A stretch of DNA of 64,000 nt from Paragorgia papillata. Taxonomy: Eukaryota; Cnidaria; Anthozoa; Scleralcyonacea; Coralliidae. The position numbers and the translations under genes were made by a program. Below, piece by piece: positions 19,750 through 30,010 of the stretch (its first letter is position 1; every line of letters starts with the position of its first letter). The notes under the pieces were generated by a model that was given only the letters and a program-made list of their open reading frames with translations, made no database searches and was not told where the DNA came from. The DNA is taken from contig JAWNZC010000372.1 in assembly GCA_035771165.1 (NCBI GenBank), positions 1,735,001-1,799,000 on the forward strand. Direction: 5' to 3'.

Positions 19750-20061
19750 AGATGTTAAATGTTAACTTGGCTCGTGCCTCTTTGTTCATGCTACGGTTTA
19801 AAGCCCCTATGAAACCCGTATCATCATATTTCGTTCCAGCGTTATAAAGAAACGTTTGTTGAACACCTTCTCGAATTGTGCTCCATGTATGGGGGTCCTC
19901 CCAGTCACCTGTCAGTTGTATAGTTTCAGCAATTAGCTACAGTGTTATCTGTAAAATATTCCATAGAGCTATTGCTTGGAAGCGTTAAATAAAACTGTGC
20001 CATTTTTTTCATGTTGAAGAACAATACACAAATGAACACAAATTGTAACAAACACACACTT

Positions 20062-21465
20062 TTATTTCGTTATATATTTTACATTATCGGCTGACACACA
20101 GGAATTAAAATCTTCAGGATAGCCTAACCATTTGACAAGATATTCTCTACGTTTACCACGCATGCATGATTAATTACTCTTTCTATTCTATAAAAGTCGC
20201 TATCTGTCTTGGCAACTCTTTGCATCAAATGTTCCTTCTAAATTTTCCTTCTAACTCTTCTATGTTCCTTCTAAATGTTCCTTCTAACTCTTTTCCGTGA
20301 TAATCAGCAATCTTGTACACTGGCGGTCGTCTAGGTACTCGTTTCGTGATGGTGAACACCGCTTCGGTCCAATTAGGTAAGTAGCCTTTCTTGAATGTAC
20401 GTCTCGCTTTGCTAATTCGAACTTGGTCACCAATGTTGAATTTATTTATATTTGATGGGTTTGCTGGACTCATCACCATACAGTTTTTGCCACACAACGG
20501 TATCGTTTTCTCGATTGACATCAGACGGTCTCATCCCAATGTGGTGCCTCGCATGGTTGTAGGAATATACTAATTTTCGGAGTACATGGACATATTTCAA
20601 CTTATTCTTAGCTGTAAAATAATTCCACATTTCCCCTTTAACATCCGATTAAACCGTTCAACGATGGATGCCTTGGTCTCATTGTGTGTTGTAAAAAATC
20701 AAATAAGTTTGTCCTTCAATAACTTTTGAAAGCGTTTGTTGGTAAATTCAGTTCCTTTATCGGTATGAAATGTCTCAGGCTTCCTTCCTTTCTTTAGTAT
20801 CTTTTCACGGGCTTTAAAGGCTCTCCAGTGTTTTGTTTTTAATCGTTCCGCTCACCCAAATTTAGACGGTACATCAATTACAGTTAAAACGTATTTATCG
20901 CCAATATTTGTCTTACCAAGCGAATCCATAATTACTAGATCGGCCTCCCAATCCTGGAAGAACGGGTGGCGTGTGCTGTTAGGGCGCTGCCTCTCACCAC
21001 TGTAGTTAAGCCCAGTTGGACGGGGTTAGTACTTGGATGGGTGACTGTCTGGGAATAACCCCGTTCTCGAACTTGAATTTCATGCGAGTAGAGTTTAGTT
21101 GGTCTCTCATGTGCTTCGAGGGTTTTTCGCAGGGTTCTGTGGTTTTCCTCTCTCCATAAAATCAACACTTAGGTCTTAGCTTGTGTCGTGCACTTTAGCC
21201 TCTGGCTCGGATGATTGGGCGACCACATCCTGTGCCTACGAGGTTAAATAAATCATTACTCATTACTCCTCGTCCATCGCTCCAAGAATAGCACGATTTC
21301 GCTTAAAACGATGTCGTAGGATATTATGCAAAGTAATAGGTATCTTGTTGTCTAAGCCATGTTTTTATCTTGTTTTGGGACATCTGAAATTTACCGTCAC
21401 TTTTTACGACAAGGTATAGGGCATCTACGTCGCCAAAACTTGCCGGATCGTGAAGGTACTGTTTC
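20062..21465 (-). pseudogene. Polinton/Maverick-type integrase with chromodomain, split by a SINE
   Basis: Read on the minus strand from about 21465: YLHDPASFGDVDALYL and KTWLRQQDTY (N-terminal zinc region remnant), RHRFKRNRAILGAMDE, the SINE (20956-21268), then DWEADLVIMDSLGK, YVLTVIDVPSKF (first catalytic D), FHTDKGTEF (second D), ETKASIVERFNR (catalytic E), YFTAKNKLKYVHVLRKLV, KFNIGDQVRISKARRTFKK and GYLPNWTEAVFTI. A chromodomain closes it: RGKRREYLVKWLGYPEDFNS, stop at 20062. DDE integrases of this exact layout belong to Polintons and their relatives. Three or more stops/shifts plus a 30-bp duplication (ELEGTFRRNI / ELEGKFRRNI) and the SINE inactivate it. No other Polinton genes were recognised nearby. 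Confidence 0.75.
20956..21268 (+). mobile_element. 5S-rRNA-derived SINE (SINE3-like), copy 1
   Basis: From GGAAGAACGGGTGGCG onward, the region 21007-21060 carries GGTTAGTACTTGGATGGG and TGACTGTCTGGGAATAACC, the internal polymerase-III control region of 5S rRNA. The body continues through TCCATAAAATCAACACTTAG and ends in an ATTACTCATTACTC tail. The 5S-like 5' part is diverged (GTTAAGCCCAGTTGGACGGG). It interrupts the integrase frame between GAMDE and DWEAD, with short flanking similarity (ATCCT / ACTCCT). Copy 2 lies inverted at 25815-26210. Confidence 0.75.
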
Positions 21466-22737
21466 GCCATCTAATTCGTATGCTTGTATCACAATTCTCC
21501 CCCCACAGCACGCTGAAATACAGCGAATCTTTCGAAAAATATTAAGAAGGGCTATTTGTGGTAAACCTCCACATCAAGTCATGTTCACGCGACAAATGTT
21601 AGAGGTAAATGAATAAACAGAAGTCAACGACACGATATAAATGCAAACATATTTGTTACATATTAAATTAGAATACAAAATTATATATGTTCAGCAAATG
21701 TTCAGTTTTTCTATGTCTTCAGTCAATGCATCGACAGATTTTTCAAAAATATATTCTTCATAGGCTTCTTTAGGATCATTGTTTCTACTTGTAAAGGATT
21801 CTCCCGTTTCTACGATCCTGCAATGATATTGTAATAACCTGCTAAAAAGACACCCAATAAATTCGTGGCGAGTTCTCTGTAGGTTTCCATTAAAATAATC
21901 CTCATGCATGTCCTCTTTCGTCAGGACACGAGTAAAACAGACGACCTTGGTTGTCACGTTCTTTCTTCACTTTACGAGTACGGTAAACCATTCCGTGTTT
22001 ACACAAAGGTTTTGGACTCCCAAGACATCTATCTCCCCTTTGCCAAAACGAGCATGGATCTTCTCACTAAGAGAAGACGAAGTAGGAAGAACTTTCTTTC
22101 ATTTTCTCTTTAACCATTCGCGGTGTTGCCGATTTCTGATGGGTAGGACAGATTGGATGTACACAGCCCACTTGTTCGAAAATACAGGGCAGATATACAC
22201 TATAGCTATACACTAGGGTTAGATAAGCTATAATTCGACCAAAATTGTTAGAGTTATTTCTTCATAAACGTGTTGAAGACATATTCTGGGTATTTGGTCA
22301 CTAAGCCTGTCGAATAGTATTCTATGTTCTTCTAGACAAGTTGTATTAACTTTGTCAATATCAATGTTATGTTCCTTTAGTTCATCGTAAATAATATCCA
22401 CAATGGTATACATTCACTCTGAACGCATACAAGTCCCACAACTGTTGATTGTCAATAGGGTAAAGTGTATAAATGAAAGTTGATTATTATTACTTATAAA
22501 GAATATAAGTCGAACTTGATAATGACGTAATTGAGAACTTCGGGAAACAGTCGGCGGGCTATGGGTTATGACGAATTACACGGGGGGTTGGGTAACAGCT
22601 AGAGTTAGGGGGTTGGATAAAAGTTAGGGTTAGGCGTAAATGACGTACTAGGGTTATAAATAATGAGGTAGTGTTAGAGTCACAAAGGAGCCTGAGAACG
22701 ATGACGTCGAAACTCATTAAAAATTCAATTTACCTAA
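21466..22737. other. Unassigned stretch with two weak minus-strand ORFs
   Basis: Two minus-strand ORFs, 21691-21957 (88 codons, acidic end DALTEDIEKLNIC) and 22228-22413 (61 codons, IIYDELKEHNIDIDKV), have plausible amino-acid composition and could be exons or remnants of one gene. I recognise no domain in either. The rest (22414-22737) is non-coding with a run of GGGTTAG-like repeats at 22590-22640. Confidence 0.25.
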
Positions 22738-23180
22738 TTAATTATGAATCGGATATATGAAGGGTATTACTAATCGTGCGTATAAGAAGCGCGGCTTGTT
22801 TGTTGAAGTCGGACTTAAGGGCCTTATTATTGGCGCGCGGGTCAACGCGACAAAACAATGACACGAACAGAAAAATACTCTAATACGAGATGGACCAAGG
22901 TCTTCCATCTTCGAACCAACGACCTCATGGGTGGAATACGGTAAGTCGTTGGTTCCTATCTCGAGAATAATAATCTCTGGTGATAGGTGGGAAACTACGT
23001 TAAGGTCATTGTGCCGTAACTTGGAAACTGTCCGACCGCCTATACCGTGCATATGCACGACTGCCACCCTGCGAAGCCCAAAATCTATTGTAGCTCATCA
23101 AATTGAGCATTCAGATCGATCTTAAGTCGCCTGACAAGTAAATGACCGATAATCAGTACCTTCGGTGGTGAACTGGCCAT
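22738..23180 (-). pseudogene. SGNH-hydrolase-like pseudogene
   Basis: From an ATG at 23180: MASSPPKVLIIGHLLVRRL (block I, with G-H-L where the nucleophile serine should be), LNAQFDE, a frameshift near 23085, then VVHMHGIGGRTVSKLR, and HLSPEIIILEIGTNDLPYS (block III GTND intact). The C-terminal catalytic D-x-x-H block is replaced by unrelated sequence after a shift near 22890. Such stand-alone SGNH proteins are abundant in cnidarian genomes, often linked to retroelements. It is not the same subfamily as 256-876. Confidence 0.55.
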
Positions 23181-23427
23181 TGGTAAAATTGTGTGACTAA
23201 TAAAATATAATTGCCGCACAACGGAAAACGAGCAGCAAGCGAACGCGACTGAACAGCTATTGTTCGTAAATACAAGTGGAAGCGTTTTGATAAAAACAAA
23301 TAACCAAACCTTTACCAAGTAGATGATGCCAGCTGATGATGGTAGTTGATGACAGTAGACATGACGGTAGATAATGGTAGTGGATGGTAGATAACGGTTT
23401 TGTTATAGTTATCACATTAAACTTTAA

Positions 23428-25596
23428 AGTGCCCCTAACCCCAAATATTTTTTTAATCTTAAAAAAAATTGTAATATGTTTCTGAGTAGTTCTTCGAAAA
23501 ATGTTTTGGATTGGGTTAAATTCCCTATCCGTGACATCACGTTGAAGTTAGAGCTCTGTGGTTCACGAGCGCACAAAAATGGGGAGAGCACAACCGGAAC
23601 GCCCGAAATATGATTAGCAGAGAGTCGTGTTGTTTATATAATTTATATTGTAGAATGCCTGACCACTTTTCAACATGCATTCACAGGAGAAATAGGAGTG
23701 AAAAGGTCTTTACAAACAGTTTAAGCCTGAAGTATTAAGATGAAATCGCGTGAATATGTTTCTTTTTATAATAAAAGGACGAGCAATTTTAAAGTACGAA
23801 GCAATTATGTTTAATAGATTAATTTGGAGGACTATTTGTTTACCACGTTTTTTAAATTGGTCTGTCGCGGATTTTCTATCAGTTTTGGCTTTATAAACCT
23901 AAAGTTCTTGCAACACTTCACAATATCATGTACTCTATCCGATGACAATAGGAGTTCTGATATGAAAAACTCGGAAATGGATTTCATACAGCCGAATAAA
24001 GTTAGCTATTATTAAATGCCGCTAACTAATAATATTACCAGCAACTATTACGATCAAGCTCTTTCCTTTCATATTCAAATGACCGGAGTGCCGACGAAGA
24101 ATGGACTTCTTAGTATGAAAAAAATAAAATCCCATAGATCGAAGAGCAAAAGCATCGCTTAGATCGACGCGTGAAGCTCAGTCTGTGGGTGTTGTGAGTT
24201 GTTGACATTCATGTGTACGTTTTCCTCGCTAACATCTGGCGCATAAACCTTTTTACGTTTCACTCGTTCGATTTCACTCTTAACAAGTGTGGAAATTGTG
24301 ATTTGTCTTTTACAAATCGTCAGTGATCCCTATTGCTGTAAAGAGCATGAACGGTGTATCAAAAACTACAAAATGATATACGTACCAGAACTATAGCCAC
24401 TAGGCGTTGATATAAAACAACCAGATCGAAAGCGTTCGACTTGCTTTCTTTTTTCTGAACAAGACGCCTGCTTAGGCATTCACTCGGGCTACTCATAGCA
24501 ATGTAGCTTGGCATAGCCTATGCACGAAACAGCACAACATGCGCATTTTAAGCGTTTGTTAAAAAGTACAAAATAACCTACGGTAGATCCAAGCGATCAT
24601 TAGACAACCCTCGTGAAGTATAGACAACCCAGTGAAGTTAGCTGACAAATCGCCAGCCGTTGGTGAACAGTTTCGCAAAGCCTGTCGGGTCAATATCGCG
24701 ACGCAAATAATAACACGACCGAAACCTAGACTCGGCTACCACAGGTAGCTCGAGTAATTATTACCCAAACAAAGCATAACATGAAGCGACGCGCACCTTC
24801 CTTATTGCCAGTGTTGTTGCAGCGCCCTAAATCAATATATTGAGGATTTTTAAGACTGGAAAGTTGAACTTCGTGGATAAGTCCTAATAATCGCATTGTT
24901 GTTTACTGATACAAAATCTAGGGCATTCTTCGTCACAAATGGCACTAAACCCATGCCCCTTGGAGGCTCAGTCGTGAACCAACATGACCGCTATTTCATG
25001 CCGATTTTCGAACTTTCATAGAGAGTTAAGCCTGGTTTCCATATAGTTGTAATTATTGTAATTCAGTCGGCGACCATCGCCGATCAAACTTACAACAATT
25101 ACAACTTAATAGAAACGCTTGTTGTAATCCAATCGTCGACAGTCGGCGACTGTAGTAGAAGTTGAAAGAAACATCAATCGCCGACAGTCGGCGACTTTTT
25201 GCTAGATGTTTGCAACGTAAAACACAAAACTATTTACAAGAACCGGGAAAAAAAATAACCTCGATTTTGATAAAGAAGTCTACTAAATGACTAGTTGGAA
25301 GACTTGAATACCGTACGCCAACTCAAATGTTTGCAACTGTCGTCAAACATTCACAAAACATGAGACTTAAGTGACGAAGTTATTGAACCTGTAAATAATA
25401 CTTGCTGTATTGTTATATAAACTGTGATCACAAACAAAGTTTTGGTCATTCAATTTGTTTTCAAGTCCTCAGTCCGAGCGAATCGGCGACTTGAATTACA
25501 ACAATTACAATGTATATGGAAACACGACTGTTGTAAAAGATCGGAAACACTAATAATTTTTTTAAGATTAAAAAAATATTTGGGGTTACGGGCACT
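23428..25596. mobile_element. 2.17-kb TTAA-flanked TIR element, non-coding
   Basis: Left end AGTGCCCCTAACCCCAAAT, right end reversed AGTGCCCGTAACCCCAAAT; the inverted repeat runs about 40 bp into an AT-rich tract. TTAA on both sides (23424-23427, 25597-25600). The interior has no transposase; it holds a nested MITE (25031-25525) and the ~32-bp box shared with 13216. TTAA duplication suggests Kolobok or piggyBac. Confidence 0.8.
25031..25525. mobile_element. ~495-bp MITE nested in the TTAA element
   Basis: TGGTTTCCATATAGTTGTAA at the left pairs with TTACAATGTATATGGAAACA at the right; the arms continue through ATTGTAATTCA and GTCGGCGA for about 40 bp. The interior repeats the word GTCGGCGAC several times. 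Target duplication unclear. Confidence 0.65.
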
Positions 25597-25814
25597 TTAA
25601 CACATAAGCCTAGTTTTCACTACCAGCATAAGCATAATATCAAGAGGAAAACAAAGGAAAAGTTCTCCAGCGGGAGTTAAAGTGGCGCTACGATGAAAAA
25701 ATCGTCAAGTCTTTTTTTGATCTTATCATAAAGTACATTTAAAATGAGGATGAACGGCGTTTGCGGTTTGTCAATATCTCATCTCGTTCAAGAGATATTC
25801 ACGTTTTGGAATAT

Positions 25815-26210
25815 GCAAATTATATGGCTGATGATAAATAAAATAAATAAATGGCTGGGTGGCTAATCATCCTTACTTGCAGCCAGCGGCTGAATTGCGA
25901 AGGACGCAGATCAACGTAGCCGTGTCGAGGCATATCAAAGGCGCTCCAAGCAGCCGCCAACGACACAGTTCAGACCACGGATCACAGCTAAGATGTTAGG
26001 TGTTGATTTTATGGAGGGAGGAAAACCGGAGAACCCGGCGAAAAGCCCTCGAAACACAGGGGAGATCAACTACAATTCTACTCACATGAGTCCAAACCCA
26101 ACAACGGGGTCATTCCCAAGCGGTCACCCATCCAAGTACTAACCCCGTTTAACCGGGCTTAACTTTTTGGCGAGAGGCAGCGCGCTATAACACACGCCAC
26201 CCGTGCTTCC
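25815..26210 (-). mobile_element. 5S-rRNA-derived SINE (SINE3-like), copy 2
   Basis: On the minus strand from 26210: GGAAGCACGGGTGGCG, then GGTTAGTACTTGGATGGG and TGACCGCTTGGGAATGACC (5S internal control region), the shared body CTCCATAAAATCAACACC, and a tail rich in ATTTATTTATTTTATTTATC. The body is longer than in copy 1. The strand is opposite to copy 1. Confidence 0.75.
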
Positions 26211-26279
26211 CTGATGACGTCATTTACTCCAAACGAGCGAAATGAAAATCGTAAAATAAGGAATATCTCTCACAGTATG

Positions 26280-27435
26280 CTGATCGCCTCCTCAAACCAC
26301 TTTTGAACCATATACCCTCCTACATCAGACACCACTGACTTCCTCACACTTATTTTCTCCCTTAACAACAACTTACCTACTGGACTTGTACTCATCACCA
26401 TAGATGTCAAACGTTTGTACACTAACATACCAAATGATGAAGGCATTAAGAACTTACTCTACACCTGACAACAACACACAATAACTCCTACATTACACTA
26501 ACCTTGGGCAATTGTTCAAATACTCTGCCATTAGTCTACCTCCACAAGAAAAATAACTCCCATCAATACGACTGAGGAAAATTAACATGGATCAAATTAT
26601 TCACTTTGTATAATACAAAACACTCATTATGTAATATGTTTAGTTTAAACATTCAATTTTTCACAAACACCCTGGAGGAACCAAAATCTACTGTTTTCAA
26701 TCAACTTAGAATTATATAATATTAACTTTAACAATGACAATTTAGCTCAAGTACACCTATGTAATCTTCCAACCATGTCACTCAAATTTCTGACATATCC
26801 TAGGTGTGGAGAACCACCTTTACCACAATATATTAAGTCCACCTCACTGTAAATATAATGTACACACTTAACCTTATAATTAATAACCACATGTCAACTT
26901 CCAATTTTTATCAATGATACACTTATTCACGTCTTGGTTTTAATGCTCACTCGCCTAAAATCCTTAACAGTACGCCTTTTCGCTCACAATGTCACCCTTC
27001 CAACAACCTTCTTTACTTAACTCTTTTACTCCAATAATCCACTATATTCTGCCCTAATACAATGTATACCTACATGATCCTCAATTACCCCACAAGAACA
27101 ATGACTATCCCCAATACCCCACGAAACCACGTCATACACGCGCGCTTGCCATTGCAAACTGGTACATACGTACGCCCTCATTGCGTACCCGAAGACTCAC
27201 AACAGAGGAGCGCGATTAATTTTGACCTATATGGATTTTTACTATAAGTCTATAACCGAACATACGTCGACAACGAATTACTTCAAAGATGCTGCGACGT
27301 GTTGGACTCATAAACACAAACAACAAGTTTGGTAAGCACTCACTTTATCTCTCCTTTATTATATTACCGTGTTGATAGTGTTTATTATTTTGTTCTAACT
27401 ATTTACTTAAATCACATCGACTCCCAACCCCAAAT
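26280..27435 (+). pseudogene. Penelope-like reverse transcriptase remnant
   Basis: The plus strand reads LLKPLLNHIPSYIRHHTDFL, then LPTGLVLITIDVKRLYTNIP and NDEGIKNLLYT; ITIDVKRLYTNIP is the catalytic-aspartate block (D in I-D-V) peculiar to Penelope-like RTs. Downstream are scattered pieces (SLCNMFSLNIQFFTN) in shifting frames; no YADD or intact GIY-YIG block could be read. The fragment ends in a hammerhead ribozyme at 27436, as in related elements. Confidence 0.6.
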
Positions 27436-27479
27436 CCCTGCTGATGAGACCACCATAGAAGGTCGAAACACGTCCAGGG
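27436..27479 (+). ncRNA. Hammerhead ribozyme (type I, minimal stem III)
   Basis: Stem I strand CCCTG (27436-27440), core CTGATGA (27441-27447), stem II GACC/GGTC (27448-27451, 27461-27464) with loop ACCATAGAA, core GAAA (27465-27468), a two-pair stem III (AC / GT around the loop AC), cleavage site after GTC at 27474, and stem I closing strand CAGGG (27475-27479), fully complementary to CCCTG. All core positions match the consensus. A very short stem III is typical of hammerheads in Penelope-like elements, which act as dimers or co-transcriptionally. Confidence 0.85.
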
Positions 27480-28055
27480 TTGTGTCCTAAGATCCTGATA
27501 GCACTATACTACACGTTACAAATCCTTAATTCTTTTTCTGATGTTTTTTCATGGTTCTTAAACAGTAATCTTACACTGCATGTCCAACAGCGTGTTTCGT
27601 GTCGCCTTTCATATGCAACATAGCCGGAGGCTAATTGCGCTTTTCATTCAAATTCTCCTTCGTTTTACAACAATATGCGACCAAAACTCCAATGTGGTTC
27701 CCATTAACTACACATAAACCTTTATAAAAGTGGAAATAAAGAATAGAACGTGCTTAAACTTTGTATGCTTATAGTATCCAATAAAATACATTTCTCTGTG
27801 GAACTTTTGTCATTGCCATGGTAAGCACATGCTCTCAGGTTACTCTAAACGTTAAAAAGGGAATTATCATTTTTGCCTCATTGTTTAAAAATAGAAAGAT
27901 TTAAACGTTTGAATTACATTGCCTACATAAGCTCTAATCTTCGCTGGAGTAAACGCTACTTGACGAGACACGCCGTTCATCCTCATTTTAAATGTACTAC
28001 TTTATGATAAGATCAAAAAGAGACTGACGATTTTTTCATCATAGTGCCACTTTAA

Positions 28056-28234
28056 ACATGTTCATTAGGTAAAACCGAAGACAAAATAAGGAGTTTTTTT
28101 ATTGCCTTGTGACGTAGACTTAGCTTATTCTTGGTCTTCGTCTTAATATGTTACGATTTATATGTCGATATTTAATGTTGGAGCCGTGTTCCTACAGGAG
28201 TTACATTCCTTTGTTTTGTCTTTCGTTCTAGCCT
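28056..28234. other. Short unassigned spacer
   Basis: No ORF, repeat or known motif. Confidence 0.4.
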
Positions 28235-28624
28235 TAGGCCTGCGCTAAACGTCGCACAATAGACGAATTTAATCCTGACGAATTTAATTCGAATTAACTT
28301 CGTTGGTAATGCGACATAAATGCGACGTCGAGTTAAACGTCGAATTTCAGTAGAATTTAATTGTTTTTACTTGAACGCGTGGAGCCTGAAACGACTTCTT
28401 GAAAACATGGCGCCGAATTGTCACAGACAGAAGAGAAACATTTTATTCGACGCGACAATAAGTCAACGTGTACTGACTCAGACGAGTTTAATTCCTGAGA
28501 CGAATTTAATTCGTGCGTCGAATTTAATGAAGTTATATACGTCGCAGTTTCGTCGAATAAAATTCAAACAATTCAATTCGTCTGAATTAAATTCGTCTAT
28601 TGTGCGACGTTTAGCGAAGGCCTT
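28235..28624. mobile_element. ~390-bp MITE with ~45-bp terminal inverted repeats
   Basis: Left CTAAACGTCGCACAATAGAC and right GTCTATTGTGCGACGTTTAG are exact complements; the arms extend through GAATTTAAT and GACGAATT, with outer TAGGCC/GGCCTTA. The interior repeats GAATTTAATTCG several times. No target duplication identified. Confidence 0.75.
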
Positions 28625-28670
28625 ATGTTTGTGCTTATGCTCGTGGTTTTCATTATGTACGCATGTATAC

Positions 28671-28877
28671 GCATGCTTTTTGTTATAAATGCGGATGTTG
28701 TTGGGTTTTTTTTGCATGACTCCATGGAGATACCTATAAAAATGAAAGGAGTTATTGTTAGTAAAAACTTTATAGCCCAGTTTTCACTAACAATAACTCC
28801 TTTCATTTTTATAGGTATCTCTGTGAAGTTATACAAAAAACCCAACAACATCCACAATTATAACAAAAAGCATGTGT
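28671..28877. repeat. Long near-perfect foldback, ~95-bp arms, ~12-bp loop
   Basis: The left arm (GCATGCTTTTTGTTATAA, GGATGTTGTTGGGTTTTT, GAGATACCTATAAAAATGAA, GGAGTTATTGTTAGT) is repeated inverted from 28781 to 28877. A few mismatches only, and a tiny loop (TTTATAGCCCAG). A transcript across it would form a long hairpin. Confidence 0.85.
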
Positions 28878-28929
28878 GCTATTATTGTGGCCGGCTAGAT
28901 TCGAAAATAGCTAATAAAGATTAGCCGGA

Positions 28930-30010
28930 GGTGAAGACAGCGGCCGAGTTTCCGGTAGGCTCAAAAGAGAGAAAACGTTCTCTCGAAAAACTGCGCCTAC
29001 TCGGAAACCGAGACCGTGCAGGAGACTGGACAAGGCGACCTTATAGTTGTTCGGCGTCCATCTCCTAGAGACAATTGTTCGGCAGACGACTTCCTGCCAT
29101 GTCCAGACTGTCTTGGCTATATTAAGCGTATCGACCTCTGCAAACAGCCGAATCGTGCCCATATAAGCCAGAGGATAAACCGGCGATAAAATATCCGAGT
29201 CCAGATGAAAGCCAGACTGTTGGTCATGCCTACGATAACGAAAGAAGAAAACCAATTTCTGAACCAAGTGATCGCCTCGCTAAGAAATGATGAAGCATCG
29301 CTCGTCATTAAAGACGAAGCTCTGATCAAGAGGTTTGATTCAGATCTTGTAGAAAAACATGGTCTGAAGAACATAAGCAATATTTATCAGAAGATGAGGG
29401 AAATGGCTTGCCTGCTCATAACTGAGGAAAACTGATGGCAATCCAGACGCCCAACTGTCTGACTTTATTAAGCCAGACAAGTTTGACACAGTTGTGCAGG
29501 CGGTCAAAACCCTCTGCAACTTCAAGGACAATAGTGGCCGTCAGGAAGTGCAAATACACCGTCCTTGGCGTTGAAGCCTGGACATTCTCTAAAGAAACGC
29601 GTCTGTGCTGTCCACAATCATGCATTGCGTGTGAAAGACGAAGACTCAATAGATGACGCCGACAACTTTGAAAAGTTGCTCGAGTCTAAATGGAGTTTTC
29701 GAATTTCACACCATTCTCTGAGTACTCTGGGTTCTCGGAAGTACAACAAAGTGGATGTGCTACCACTGAACGAGGCCCTGGAGAAATTGCGGGCACACAT
29801 CCAGCTAACCATCAGCCAGAGTTTGGAAGCTCTTCGCTGTGATTCCAGCGATGCTGACAATTGGAGTCTACTAGCCCAAGCGACGTTGACGAGGCTGATT
29901 ATGTTTAATAAAAGAAGAGGAGGAGAAGCTTCCCAACTTCTGGTACAAGCGTTTCTGGAACGCCCAAATTGGAAATCCGCCAACTTGCACGAGATCATGG
30001 AGTCTCTCGA
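28930..30010 (+). pseudogene. Broken gene of an uncharacterised zinc-motif family
   Basis: Frame pieces in order: QGDLIVVRRPSPRDNCSADD, FLPCPDCLGYIKRIDLCK (a C-x2-C zinc motif), a long piece from 29205 (KEENQFLNQVIASLRND, IYQKMREMACLL), a disrupted stretch, then from 29565 SLALKPGHSLKKRVCAV, FEKLLESKWSFRISHHSL and TLTRLIMFNKRRGGEASQLL. I recall this order, especially the FNKRRGGE block, from an uncharacterised multicopy family in cnidarians and fish, possibly linked to tyrosine-recombinase transposons; I cannot name it with certainty. At least three frameshifts/stops. It is cut at about 30010 by the LINE that follows, whose RT frame happens to be in phase with it. Confidence 0.5.

Larger units (their letters stand above)
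25681..28051. mobile_element. 2.37-kb TTAA-flanked TIR element with nested retroelements
   Basis: Left end AGTGGCGCTACGATGAAAAA, right end reversed AGTGGCACTATGATGAAAAA, with an inverted repeat of about 80 bp (to GAGGATGAACGGCGT). TTAA on both sides (25677-25680, 28052-28055). The interior is largely other elements: a 5S-SINE and a Penelope-like fragment with a hammerhead. It starts 85 bp after the previous TTAA element ends; both begin AGTG, so they may share a transposase source. Confidence 0.8.

Noticed and set aside
21007..21060. 5S rRNA gene
   Set aside because: Only the internal control region is conserved; the 5' and 3' parts are diverged and a non-5S body follows, shared with the copy at 26100, so it is a SINE.
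28671..28877. microRNA precursor
   Set aside because: The arms are far longer than a normal animal pre-miRNA; better described as a foldback element unless small RNAs are shown.
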